A stretch of 64,000 nt of DNA from Ferrimonas pelagia (lineage in GTDB: Bacteria > Pseudomonadota > Gammaproteobacteria > Enterobacterales > Shewanellaceae): the NCBI RefSeq assembly GCF_039543565.1, contig NZ_BAABJZ010000104.1, positions 1 to 64,000 on the forward strand. Direction: 5' to 3'. Below, piece after piece: positions 32,840 to 40,635 of this stretch (the first letter of the stretch is position 1; the number at the start of each line of letters is the position of its first letter). The notes beneath the pieces are model-generated. The model saw only the letters and a list, made by a program, of their open reading frames with translations, was not told where the DNA came from and searched no databases. The translations under genes and the position numbers were made by a program.

Positions 32840-34392
32840 GACGCACCTCCAATGGCGCGCAGCACGGCTTGCGCTTTGTTGCGGGTTTCGTCGGCTTCGG
32901 ATTGGGGATCGGAATCAAACACAACCCCGGCCCCGGCTTGGACGTGGGCAATGCCGTCATTGACCAGTGCCGAGCGGATCACGATGCAGGTGTCCATGTC
33001 GCCGCGGCCGTTGAGATAGCCGACGGCGCCGCCGTAACTGCCACGACGTTTGCCCTCGGCGCGGCGAAGCAGGCTGGCGGCGCTGACTTTGGGGGCCCCG
33101 GTGAGGGTGCCCATATTCATGCAGGCCTGGTAGGCGTGCAGCGCATCCAAGTCTTGGCGCAGTTGGCCGACGACACGGGAGACTAAGTGCATGACGTGGC
33201 TGTAGCGGTCGACCTTGAGCAGCTCGGCCACGCGACGGGTGCCGGGCTGGGCGATCCGGGCCACGTCATTGCGGGCCAGATCCACCAGCATCATGTGCTC
33301 GGACAGCTCTTTTTGATCCTGGCGCAGGCCCAGCTCGATGCGGCTGTCCAGATCGTGATCGATCTGACCGTCGGCAAACTTTCCACGCTGGCGGGTGCCG
33401 GCAATGGGGTAGATCTCGACCTGATTGGTCTGCACGTCGTATTTCAGGGCACTCTCCGGTGAGGCACCGAACAGGGTGAAGTCATCGGCCCGCATATAGA
33501 ACATGTAGGGGCTGGGATTGAGCACCCGCAGGCGGCCATAGGCGGCCAACGGATTTGGACACGGCAGGGAGAAGCAGCGTGCCGGCACCACTTGGAAGAT
33601 ATCGCCGGCGATCACATGCTCTTTGAGAGCCTGCACCACAGCACGAAACTGAGCGTCACTTTGATTCACTTCGACCGGATGGGCGGTCGGGGTTTCCTGT
33701 GGCAGTGGCGCCAAAGGCTGCGCCAAGGTGGCGCTAAGGGCGCCTAGGCGCTGGCGCTTGTCGTTCATCACCAGCTCAGCTTTATCGCCGCCGAACACGG
33801 AGCCGATCAGGCGGGCGGTGCGGGCTTGGTGATCCAGCAGCAGGGTGGTTTCCGCCAGATAGAACAGATAGTCCGGGCAGTTGTTGACGCCGTCGGCGAC
33901 CTCGGGCAGCGGCTCGACGCTGGCGACCAGATCGAAGGCGAAACAGCCGGTCAGCAGTACCGACTCGGGCAGGGCGTCGTCGGAGCGGATCTCCTGTTGC
34001 AGCAGACGCAGCACGGTTAGGGGGGAGGCGGCTTTGAGACGGCTGTCCTCGTCCAACCCGACCATGGGCTGTGGCAGGGTGACGCTCAGGCCTTTATCGC
34101 TCGGTTGCGGGCCGTATTCGGCCAGCAGCTCGGCAATGAAGGGCAGCAAGGCTTCGCCATTGACGCTGAGGGCGCGGATCGCCACGGTGCGGCCCATGCA
34201 GCGCAGCGAGAGGGCGGCGTCGATCATCAGCAGGCTTTTCAGCCCGGCCTTGGACTCGATCTCGGCGGACTCGAGCAGCAGGGTGTGCGGACGATCGCCG
34301 CACAGCGCTTGATACACCTGCGCGGCTTCGCTGTGGTAGTTCACGGCGGTGGTCAGGGTCCGGGCGTGCCCGGACTGAAGATTCGTGGTCAT
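32836..34392 (-). CDS. trpE: Anthranilate synthase component I (TrpE)
   Basis: A 518-residue chorismate-utilising enzyme. The N-terminal feedback motif LLLESAEIESKAGLKSLL matches the tryptophan-binding LLES site. The catalytic half includes DIFQVVPARCFSL, PSPYMFYMRADDFTLFGASPES, IYPIAGTRQRG, HMMLVDLARND and CIVIRSALV, all conserved in chorismate binding. Its ATG overlaps the stop of the upstream DAHP synthase by one base. Confidence 0.97.
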   Translation of the reverse strand: MTTNLQSGHARTLTTAVNYHSEAAQVYQALCGDRPHTLLLESAEIESKAGLKSLLMIDAALSLRCMGRTVAIRALSVNGEALLPFIAELLAEYGPQPSDKGLSVTLPQPMVGLDEDSRLKAASPLTVLRLLQQEIRSDDALPESVLLTGCFAFDLVASVEPLPEVADGVNNCPDYLFYLAETTLLLDHQARTARLIGSVFGGDKAELVMNDKRQRLGALSATLAQPLAPLPQETPTAHPVEVNQSDAQFRAVVQALKEHVIAGDIFQVVPARCFSLPCPNPLAAYGRLRVLNPSPYMFYMRADDFTLFGASPESALKYDVQTNQVEIYPIAGTRQRGKFADGQIDHDLDSRIELGLRQDQKELSEHMMLVDLARNDVARIAQPGTRRVAELLKVDRYSHVMHLVSRVVGQLRQDLDALHAYQACMNMGTLTGAPKVSAASLLRRAEGKRRGSYGGAVGYLNGRGDMDTCIVIRSALVNDGIAHVQAGAGVVFDSDPQSEADETRNKAQAVLRAIGGAS

Positions 34393-35405
34393 TAGAGTCG
34401 CTTCCCGGCGGCTTCAACAAAGGGGCGTAGGCCCGACATTAGAGCAGCGAAGTCATTGCCGTCCAGTGACTGATGGCCATCCGACAAGGCTTCCTTAGGG
34501 TTCATATGGGCTTCGACAATAATACCATCGGCGCCGACCGCTGCGCTGGCATAAGACAGGGGCGCAACCAACTCTCGAATGCCGGTGCCGTGGCTGGGAT
34601 CGACCAGCACCGGCAGGTGGGTTTTGCGCTTGAGGTAGGCGACGGCGTTGAGATCCAGCGTGTTGCGGGTGGCGGTCTCAAAGGTGCGGATGCCACGTTC
34701 GCACAGGATCACGTTGGGGTTGCCTGCGTTGACGATGTACTCCGCGGCCAAGAGGAACTCTTCGATGGTGGCGCTCATGCCGCGCTTGAGCAGCACCGGC
34801 AAGCCACATTCGCCGGCGGCTTCGAGCAGGCGGAAGTTCTGCATGTTGCGGGCCCCGATCTGCAGTCCGTCGACGTATTGCGCCATCAGATCCACATCGC
34901 TGGCTTCGATCACTTCGGACACCGTTGGCAAGCCAGTCAGAGCATTGGCTTCTTTGAGCAATTTCAGGCCCGCTTCGCCCATGCCCTGAAAGCTGTACGG
35001 GCTGGTACGCGGCTTGAAAGCGCCACCGCGCAGGGCAGCCACGCCATGGCCTTTGACCATCTCGGCCACATCCAGGATCTGGTCGCGGCCTTCGACGCCG
35101 CAAGGGCCGGCGATGACGGTGAATTTTTCACCGCCCACGGCATGGTTGCCGAGCATGACGTGGGTGTCGATGGGGTTGAGCTCGCGGGAGACCTGCTTGT
35201 ACTTGGACAGGATGGGTTTGATCTCATCAACGCGGGGATCGCTGTCGAGGTGCAGTGATTGCAACACGCGCTCATCGCCAATGGCTCCTAAAACGGTGCG
35301 CTCAACCCCGGGCATGTACAGCGGCTTGAGGCCGGTGCTTTCGATCTTTTGTACCAGCTCTTTGGCATCCGCTTCACCAACGCCGGCTTTCAGAATGATG
35401 ATCAT
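34392..35405 (-). CDS. aroF: 3-deoxy-7-phosphoheptulonate (DAHP) synthase, AroF class I-beta with N-terminal regulatory-like domain
   Basis: A 337-residue enzyme condensing PEP and erythrose 4-phosphate, the first step of the shikimate pathway. The N-terminal 65 residues (MIIILKAGVGEADAKELVQKI ff.) form a ferredoxin-like domain as in the Thermotoga-type I-beta enzymes. The barrel shows FTVIAGPCGVEGRD, GAFKPRTSPYSFQG, LLKRGMSATIEEFL, LPVLVDPSHGTG and IVEAHMNPKEAL (metal and substrate sites). This differs from E. coli AroFGH (class I-alpha). It heads the trp operon under the Trp attenuator. The ATG at 35405 has AAGGGA upstream; the longer open frame upstream is leader RNA. Confidence 0.92.
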   Translation of the reverse strand: MIIILKAGVGEADAKELVQKIESTGLKPLYMPGVERTVLGAIGDERVLQSLHLDSDPRVDEIKPILSKYKQVSRELNPIDTHVMLGNHAVGGEKFTVIAGPCGVEGRDQILDVAEMVKGHGVAALRGGAFKPRTSPYSFQGMGEAGLKLLKEANALTGLPTVSEVIEASDVDLMAQYVDGLQIGARNMQNFRLLEAAGECGLPVLLKRGMSATIEEFLLAAEYIVNAGNPNVILCERGIRTFETATRNTLDLNAVAYLKRKTHLPVLVDPSHGTGIRELVAPLSYASAAVGADGIIVEAHMNPKEALSDGHQSLDGNDFAALMSGLRPFVEAAGKRL

Positions 35406-35423
35406 TGCGTGTGTTCCCTTAAG

Positions 35424-35465
35424 GCATAAAAAAACCCGCTTTCGTGTTGAGCGAAAGCGGGTTTT
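35424..35465 (-). terminator. trp attenuator terminator with competing antiterminator
   Basis: AAAACCCGCTTTCG (35431-35444) and CGAAAGCGGGTTTT (35452-35465) form a perfect 14-bp stem with a 7-base loop. Read on the minus strand it ends in a run of seven T, 20 bases before the aroF ATG. The segment AGCGGG just after the leader peptide (about 35506-35513) can pair with CCCGCT in the first arm, giving the antiterminator. CTCCCG in the leader can pair with CGGGGG, giving the 1:2 hairpin. All four classical attenuator segments are present. Confidence 0.9.
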
Positions 35466-35511
35466 CTGAAATTTGGTATTTTTCAATAAGGTACAGTTCA
35501 TTGCACCCCCG

Positions 35512-35565
35512 CTATGTTCGGGAGAGCCACCACCAATTTGTGTTGTTGAACTGAGCATTAAACAT
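35512..35565 (-). CDS. trpL: trp operon leader peptide (TrpL) with three consecutive Trp codons
   Basis: A 17-residue frame, MFNAQFNNTNWWWLSRT, opens with ATG at 35565 and stops with TAG at 35514-35512. Three consecutive TGG codons lie ten residues in, just before the segments that form the alternative RNA hairpins and the terminator ahead of aroF. Ribosome stalling at the Trp codons when charged tRNA-Trp is low would favour the antiterminator and transcription of aroF-trpEGDCFBA. The design equals the E. coli trpL mechanism, but the first gene controlled is a DAHP synthase. The SD is weak (AGG about a dozen bases upstream). Confidence 0.92.
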   Translation of the reverse strand: MFNAQFNNTNWWWLSRT

Positions 35566-35614
35566 CGAGTGTAAACCTGTAATGAAAAGTTGACGCTTTA
35601 TCTTTACAGCAAAG

Positions 35615-35642
35615 ATTACCGGTTACGCTTTGGCCCTGTCAA
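35615..35642 (-). promoter_or_regulatory. Candidate trp operon promoter
   Basis: On the minus strand a perfect -35 TTGACA (35642-35637) is followed after 16 bases by GGTAAT (35620-35615), 4 of 6 to TATAAT. Transcription would begin near 35608, about 43 bases before trpL. No palindromic TrpR operator with CTAG halves was found here, so attenuation may be the main control. Confidence 0.5.
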
Positions 35643-35768
35643 GCGCAAAATTCACTCAGACGGACATTCTCATCGGAGTGACGTACAATGGCAGCACTGT
35701 GGCCCATGTCTTGGCGGTCGCTGCATCGACCCGCCGAACTCAACATGGGCCAGTCATTAAGGTAACGT

Positions 35769-36602
35769 ATGAAAATCGATCTGCATTGTCACACTCGGGC
35801 CTCAGACGGCACGTTAACGCCCTCTGATCTGGTGGCGCGCGCATTAAACCAGCAGGTCGAGATCCTGGCGATCACCGATCACGATACGGTGGCGGGGTTG
35901 GCGGAAGCACGACAAGCGGCGCAGGGCAGCCGCTTACAGCTGATCAGCGGGGTGGAGATCTCCACCCGCTGGCATAGCTTTGATATCCATATCATCGGGT
36001 TGAACTTTGATCCAGACGATGTGCCGCTCAACCGATTGTTGGATCGTCACGGGCAATGGCGGATCAGCCGAGCAGAGGCCATTGCGGCCAAATTGGCCAA
36101 ACGTGGGATCGACGGAACGCTGGAGCAGGCGATGGGCTATGCCGATGGGGGCAGCGTTGGTCGCAGCCATTTTGCGCGGGTTTTGCAAGAGCGGGGGTTG
36201 GTGACCGCTAAGCAGGCGGCGTTTGACAAGTACTTGGGCCGTGGTCAAAGCGCCTATGTCAGTAATCAATGGTGCAGCGTGGCGGAGGCGATCCACGCTA
36301 TTGAGCAGGCCGGCGGGCTTGCAGTCTTGGCGCATCCAAGTAAGTATCAACTATCAAACAAATGGTTACGCAAGCTTCTGGTGGAGTTTAAGGTGGCGGG
36401 TGGTCGTGCCATGGAGGCGATCCACTGTCAGCAAAATACCCAGCAACGGCAGTTTTTACTGGCATTGGCACAAGAGTACGAATTGTTGATCTCTGCGGGT
36501 TCAGATTTTCATTTTCCCAGTCGCTGGGTTGAATTAGGTCGGGGGTTGCACCGACCGCCGCAACCTGGAGTGTGGGATCATTTGGGGTGGGATCACCAAT
36601 GA
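35769..36602 (+). CDS. rnm: PHP-domain RNase AM (TrpH/YciV)
   Basis: A 277-residue PHP phosphoesterase; the E. coli homologue trims rRNA 5' ends and releases 3',5'-bisphosphate nucleotides. Metal-binding motifs are in order: DLHCHTRASDGTLTP (HxH), ITDHDTVAG, GVEIST, LAHPSKY and SAGSDFHFP. The order and length fit RNase AM rather than a DNA polymerase PHP domain. It is divergent from the trp operon, a location conserved in enterics (hence the older name trpH), and is followed closely by yciO. Confidence 0.92.
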   Translation: MKIDLHCHTRASDGTLTPSDLVARALNQQVEILAITDHDTVAGLAEARQAAQGSRLQLISGVEISTRWHSFDIHIIGLNFDPDDVPLNRLLDRHGQWRISRAEAIAAKLAKRGIDGTLEQAMGYADGGSVGRSHFARVLQERGLVTAKQAAFDKYLGRGQSAYVSNQWCSVAEAIHAIEQAGGLAVLAHPSKYQLSNKWLRKLLVEFKVAGGRAMEAIHCQQNTQQRQFLLALAQEYELLISAGSDFHFPSRWVELGRGLHRPPQPGVWDHLGWDHQ

Positions 36603-36633
36603 GCATTCTGCCGCGCCAGCCTAAGGAAAGGGT

Positions 36634-37254
36634 ATGAGCCAGTTTTTTTATGTACATCCGGATAATCCGCAAGCTCGCCTGCTCAATCAGGCCGTTGCTT
36701 TAATCCACAAGGGCGGGGTGATCGCCTACCCGACCGACTCAGGCTATGCGCTGGGTTGTCATCTTGGCGATAAGAAGGCACTGGACCGGATCTGCCGGAT
36801 CCGTCAGTTGAAAAGCGATCACAATTTTACCTTGATGTGCCGCGATCAGGCGGAGTTGTCACTCTATGCGCGGGTGGATAACACCGCCTTTCGATTGCTA
36901 AAGAGTGCCACCCCAGGGCCCTATACCTTCATCTTTAAGGGCACCAAAGAGGTGCCGCGCCGCTTACTGAATGAGAAGCGTAAGACCATTGGGATCCGGG
37001 TGCCGGATAATCGGATCGCATTAGCCTTGCTTGAGGCGTTAGGGGAGCCGTTGATGTCGACGTCATTGATCCTGCCGGGCGCGGAGTTGGCTGAGTCCGA
37101 TCCGGAAGAGATCCGCGATCAATTAGAGCATCAGTTGGATCTGATCATTCATGGCGGTGTTCTGGCTGAGCGGCCGACCACTGTGGTGGATTTCAGTGAT
37201 GATCAGCCTCGCGTTGTACGGGAGGGGGCGGGCGATCCCACAGCCTTTGAATAA
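36634..37254 (+). CDS. yciO: YciO/TsaC/Sua5-family protein
   Basis: A 206-residue YrdC-fold protein. GGVIAYPTDSGYALGCHLGDKKALDRICRIRQLKSDHNFTLMC is the ATP and threonine-binding signature. TPGPYTFIFKGTKEVPRRLLNEKRKTIGIRVPDN and PLMSTSLILPG complete the domain. It is the YciO branch, which lacks part of the canonical KRxR..SxN set, so full threonylcarbamoyladenylate synthase activity is uncertain. AAGGAAAGGG precedes the ATG. It follows rnm by 31 bases. Confidence 0.92.
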   Translation: MSQFFYVHPDNPQARLLNQAVALIHKGGVIAYPTDSGYALGCHLGDKKALDRICRIRQLKSDHNFTLMCRDQAELSLYARVDNTAFRLLKSATPGPYTFIFKGTKEVPRRLLNEKRKTIGIRVPDNRIALALLEALGEPLMSTSLILPGAELAESDPEEIRDQLEHQLDLIIHGGVLAERPTTVVDFSDDQPRVVREGAGDPTAFE

Positions 37255-37258
37255 TTCG

Positions 37259-37287
37259 CTGACAAAGCCATCAACCGCCCCTATAAT
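37259..37287 (+). promoter_or_regulatory. Strong sigma-70 promoter for scpA
   Basis: CTGACA (37259-37264), 17 bases, then TATAAT (37282-37287). The -35 is 5 of 6 and the -10 is perfect. Transcription would begin near 37294, leaving about 15 bases of leader before the scpA ATG with no Shine-Dalgarno sequence. Confidence 0.75.
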
Positions 37288-37308
37288 GACGCGTTTTTTA
37301 TTCGGCCT

Positions 37309-38106
37309 ATGAACGCTCCTACTGTCCAGCAGCCCTTACCTTTGGCGATCGTGCGCGGCGAGCCCCTGATGGAGCCGCCGGTGGATCTGTTTATCCCGCC
37401 GGAGGCGCTGGAGGTGATCCTTGAGGCGTTCGAAGGGCCGTTGGATCTGCTGCTATATCTGATCCGTAAGCAGAAGCTGGATATCCTCGATCTGCCGCTG
37501 CTGTTGATCACGCGTCAGTATATGGAATACATCGCGCTGATGGAGCAGATGAAGTTTGAGCTGGCGGCGGAGTATCTGGTGATGGCCGCGACGCTGGCGG
37601 AGATCAAATCCCGTTTGTTGCTGCCCAGACAGATCAGTGAGGAGGATGAGGAGGAAGATCCTCGAACCTTGCTGATCCGTCAGCTGCAGGCTTATGAGGT
37701 GATCAAGCAGGCGGCGCAGGATCTGGACGACCAACCGCGCATGGAGCGGGATGTCTGGACGGCGTCGGCGATGCGTGCGGCGGATCTGGCTCCGGTGGTG
37801 GTACCGCCCGAGGTGGATCTGACCGAGTTGATCGGCGCGTTGCGGGAAGTGGTGCAGCGAGCTGATCATTTTGAGCACCATCAGATCGAGAAAGAGGCAC
37901 TGTCAACGAGGGAGCGGATGAGCTTGATCTTGTCGTTGTTGACGCCTGAGCGGTTTACGCCGTTTCAGGCGCTGTTCACCCCGGAGGAAGGCAAGGCCGG
38001 GGTGGTGGTCAGTTTTCTTGCGATCTTGGAACTCACCAAAGAGGGCCTGATCGAGCTGCAGCAAGTCGCGCCGGGTAGCCAGATCCATGTGAGAGCGAGA
38101 GCATGA
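37309..38106 (+). CDS. scpA: Segregation and condensation protein A (ScpA, kleisin)
   Basis: A 265-residue kleisin that bridges the SMC heads with ScpB. LEAFEGPLDLLLYLIRKQKLDILDLPLLLITRQYMEYI is the N-terminal SMC-neck-binding helix region. AAEYLVMAATLAEIKSRLLLPR is the conserved ScpA block. The C-terminal winged helix (FQALFTPEEGKAGVVVSFLAILELTKEGLIELQQ) binds the SMC cap. The likely promoter is immediately upstream. Start overlap and spacing with scpB (4 bases) show co-translation. Confidence 0.95.
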   Translation: MNAPTVQQPLPLAIVRGEPLMEPPVDLFIPPEALEVILEAFEGPLDLLLYLIRKQKLDILDLPLLLITRQYMEYIALMEQMKFELAAEYLVMAATLAEIKSRLLLPRQISEEDEEEDPRTLLIRQLQAYEVIKQAAQDLDDQPRMERDVWTASAMRAADLAPVVVPPEVDLTELIGALREVVQRADHFEHHQIEKEALSTRERMSLILSLLTPERFTPFQALFTPEEGKAGVVVSFLAILELTKEGLIELQQVAPGSQIHVRARA

Positions 38107-38687
38107 GTCGGATCAATGATGAGCAGTTAAAGCAGTTGATTGAGGCCGCGCTTTTTGTGGCGGACAGGCCGCTCAGTGCGAAGGGCCTGAAACAAAGTGT
38201 GCTGGCGGATTTCGCGGTATCGCTCGGCCGTATTAACGAGGTGTTAGACCAGCTGGAGCTGGACTATCGGCCTCGAGGCGTACAATTGGTTCAGGTCGCG
38301 GGTGGCTATCGGTTCCAAAGCCATCCAGACTTAAGTCCGTATTTAGGTGCGCTTTGGCAGGAGAAGGCGCCGCGCTATTCGCGCGCGCTGCTGGAAACCC
38401 TGGCGTTGATCGCCTACCGTCAGCCGATCACCCGTGGCGAGATAGAGCGGGTGCGTGGCGTGTCGGTGAGCTCCAACATCATTCGCACCTTGACCGATCG
38501 TGGTTGGGTACGTGTGGTGGGTCACAAAGAGGTGCCGGGACGCCCGGCGTTATACGCGACAACCCATGAATTTTTGCAATATTTTTGCCTGGACAGCTTA
38601 GCGAGTCTGCCGGCATTGGACGATGAACAGGCGCTGACGGCGCTGTTCAGCCAAGCCGCGATAGAGCCTGAGCTACAGGTACATTAA
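38103..38687 (+). CDS. scpB: Segregation and condensation protein B (ScpB)
   Basis: A 194-residue protein with two winged helices. LKQLIEAALFVADRPLSAKGLKQSV begins the first, and ALLETLALIAYRQPITRGEIERVRGVSVSSNIIRTLTDRGWVRVVGHKEVPGRPALYATT is the conserved second wing and dimer block. Its ATG lies in the scpA stop (ATGA). It forms the condensin-like complex with ScpA and SMC; no smc gene is in the window. Confidence 0.95.
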   Translation: MSRINDEQLKQLIEAALFVADRPLSAKGLKQSVLADFAVSLGRINEVLDQLELDYRPRGVQLVQVAGGYRFQSHPDLSPYLGALWQEKAPRYSRALLETLALIAYRQPITRGEIERVRGVSVSSNIIRTLTDRGWVRVVGHKEVPGRPALYATTHEFLQYFCLDSLASLPALDDEQALTALFSQAAIEPELQVH

Positions 38688-38698
38688 AGAAGAGATCA

Positions 38699-39568
38699 AT
38701 GAGCGAAAAGTTACAGAAAGTATTAGCTCGAGCAGGTCATGGCTCCCGTCGTGAGATGGAGGCTATGATCGCCGCTGGACGCGTCAGCATCGATGGCAAG
38801 GTGGCCAAGCTGGGTGATCGTGTTGACGGCAGTGAGCTAAAGGTCCGTATCGACGGCCACACCGTGTCCCTGAAATCGGAAGAAGATGTGATCTGCCGAG
38901 TGTTGGCGTATTACAAGCCGGAAGGGGAACTGTGTTCTCGTATCGATCCTCAAGGACGCCCGACCGTGTTTGATCGCCTGCCGACCGTGAAAGACAGCCG
39001 CTGGGTCGCGGTAGGCCGGTTGGATATCAACACCTCCGGATTGCTGTTGTTCACCACCGACGGCGAGTTGGCCAATCGTCTGATGCACCCCTCTCGTGAG
39101 GTTGAGCGTGAGTACGCCATCCGCGTCTTTGGTGAAGTGGATGACGCCATGCTGAATCGACTGCGCAATGGGGTCGAGCTGGAAGATGGTTTGGCCAAGT
39201 TCCGCCGTTTGGGCCGTGCCGGTGGTGAAGGGATGAACACTTGGTACCACGGGGTATTGAGTGAAGGCCGTAACCGCGAGGTTCGTCGTATGTGGGAAAG
39301 CCAGGAGGTTCAGGTGAGCCGACTGATGCGGATCCGCTATGGTGATATCCCACTGCCGAAAGGTTTGCCGCGCGGCGGCTGGATGGAGTTGCCACTGGAT
39401 CAGGTCAACTACCTGCGTAAGCTGGTGGAGATGGATCCGGAGAGCCGCACCATGTTGGCCCAAGATAAGGCCAGCCTGCGTCGCCAGAAATCGCTGAAGA
39501 CCAATAAGATCCGTCGTGCTGTGACCCGCCATAAGGCGCGTTCAGCCACGCCAAAGCGCGGTAAATAA
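38699..39568 (+). CDS. rluB: 23S rRNA pseudouridine-2605 synthase (RluB)
   Basis: A 289-residue RsuA-family pseudouridine synthase. The S4 RNA-binding domain is at residues 3 to about 60 (KLQKVLARAGHGSRREMEAMI). The catalytic loop is VGRLDINTSGLLLFTTDGELAN (Asp nucleophile), and EGRNREVRRMWESQ..VSRLMRIRYG is motif III. The basic tail after residue 255 (KSLKTNKIRRAVTRHKARS) probably contacts rRNA. RluB rather than RluE or RsuA is chosen because of length and the scpB neighbour. It is 12 bases after scpB. Confidence 0.93.
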   Translation: MSEKLQKVLARAGHGSRREMEAMIAAGRVSIDGKVAKLGDRVDGSELKVRIDGHTVSLKSEEDVICRVLAYYKPEGELCSRIDPQGRPTVFDRLPTVKDSRWVAVGRLDINTSGLLLFTTDGELANRLMHPSREVEREYAIRVFGEVDDAMLNRLRNGVELEDGLAKFRRLGRAGGEGMNTWYHGVLSEGRNREVRRMWESQEVQVSRLMRIRYGDIPLPKGLPRGGWMELPLDQVNYLRKLVEMDPESRTMLAQDKASLRRQKSLKTNKIRRAVTRHKARSATPKRGK

Positions 39569-39585
39569 CAGCGCTTTGAATGAAG

Positions 39586-39611
39586 AAGGCAGCCCGCGGG
39601 CTGCCTTTTTT
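39586..39611 (+). terminator. Terminator after rluB
   Basis: AAGGCAGCC (39586-39594) and GGCTGCCTT (39599-39607) pair around CGCG, followed by TTTT. It ends rnm-to-rluB transcription and, read in reverse, could serve yciK. Confidence 0.87.
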
Positions 39612-39627
39612 GATCTGGAAGGAAAAA

Positions 39628-40374
39628 TCAGCGTTTGGGCTGTGCGTCCAGGCTCTGACCGTTGACGTCGATGCTGTCGTCGCTCATCAGGTAGAGGTAG
39701 GTCGGCATCAGATCATCGCCGGTCTTCAGCGTTTGCGGATCCTCCGCAGGAAAAGCGGTGGCGCGCATCTTGGTGCGGGTGGCACCCGGGTTGATGCAGT
39801 TGGCGCGGACGTTGGTGCCAGCCAACTCGTCGGCAAGTGTCTCCATCATGCCTTCGGTGGCAAACTTCGAAATGGCGTAGGCGCCCCAGTAGGCGCGGCC
39901 ATGTCGCCCGACCCCTGAGCTGGTAAAGATGATCGAGGCCTTCGGTGCCAAGCGCAGCACAGGCAGCAGCGACTTTGTCATGGCAAACTGGGCGGTGACG
40001 TTGACCTGCATGACTTCATTAAAGGTCTCGAGCTCCAGTTGTTCGAAGGGGGTAACTGCGCCCAAGATGGAGGCGTTGAGTAGTAACCCGTCAAGCTTGC
40101 CAAACTGTTCTAGGATGGTCTGTGCCATGTCCTGATAGTTTTGCTCGGTCGCCCCTTTCATATCCAAGGGGACAATGGCCGGCTCTGCGCCGCCGGCGGC
40201 GACGATCTCGTCATACACCTGCTCCAGCTTGGCGGTGGTGCGTCCCAGCAAAATAATCGTGGCACCATATTGGGCGTAATGCCGTGCGGCACTGCGGCCG
40301 ATCCCGCTGCCGGCGCCGGTGATCAGAATGATCTTGCCTTTGAGTGCGTCTGCCTGAGCCTGATATTCCAACAT
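39628..40374 (-). CDS. yciK: YciK family short-chain dehydrogenase/reductase
   Basis: A 248-residue classical SDR. It has KIILITGAGSGIGRSAARHYA (TGxxxGIG cofactor motif), LLLNASILG, and FTSSGVGRHGRAYWGAYAISKFA with the YxxxK catalytic pair; Ser is in TSSG. NCINPGATRTKMRA follows. YciK lies near rluB and topA in many gammaproteobacteria. Substrate is unknown. It is convergent with rluB. Confidence 0.9.
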   Translation of the reverse strand: MLEYQAQADALKGKIILITGAGSGIGRSAARHYAQYGATIILLGRTTAKLEQVYDEIVAAGGAEPAIVPLDMKGATEQNYQDMAQTILEQFGKLDGLLLNASILGAVTPFEQLELETFNEVMQVNVTAQFAMTKSLLPVLRLAPKASIIFTSSGVGRHGRAYWGAYAISKFATEGMMETLADELAGTNVRANCINPGATRTKMRATAFPAEDPQTLKTGDDLMPTYLYLMSDDSIDVNGQSLDAQPKR

Positions 40375-40476
40375 GGTGACTTCCCGTTCTTATTTTAAGT
40401 TGTTGTTAAAATTCCCATAAGTTGACATTAATCAATCGTTTAAAACACTTGAGTCATCAAACCTGACAGAGTTGCC

Positions 40477-40488
40477 AAACAATTGTTT
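40477..40488. promoter_or_regulatory. 12-bp palindrome upstream of the lipase gene
   Basis: AAACAATTGTTT is a perfect 12-base palindrome about 150 bases before the lipase ATG. It sits downstream of a TTGACA (40422-40427) lacking a good -10 at the expected distance. A TTGA-GTCA-TCAA inverted repeat is at 40449-40460. The palindrome could be an operator; no named match. Confidence 0.35.
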
Positions 40489-40635
40489 TGAAGTTGTAGC
40501 TAACGTCTGGTTTCTGCGTTACTTTTCCTAAAGGAACAGTCAGTTCAGAGTGTTTTCTGTGTGCCAACATAGGTCAGTATTGTGACCAAAGCTGAGCTGG
40601 AAGACAAAAGAAAAGCAAAGGATTGGGGAGAGTAC

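Noticed and set aside
40449..40460. TTGA-GTCA-TCAA as an FNR box before the lipase gene
   Set aside because: The arms are one base too short on each side (12 rather than 14 bases), so spacing does not fit FNR.
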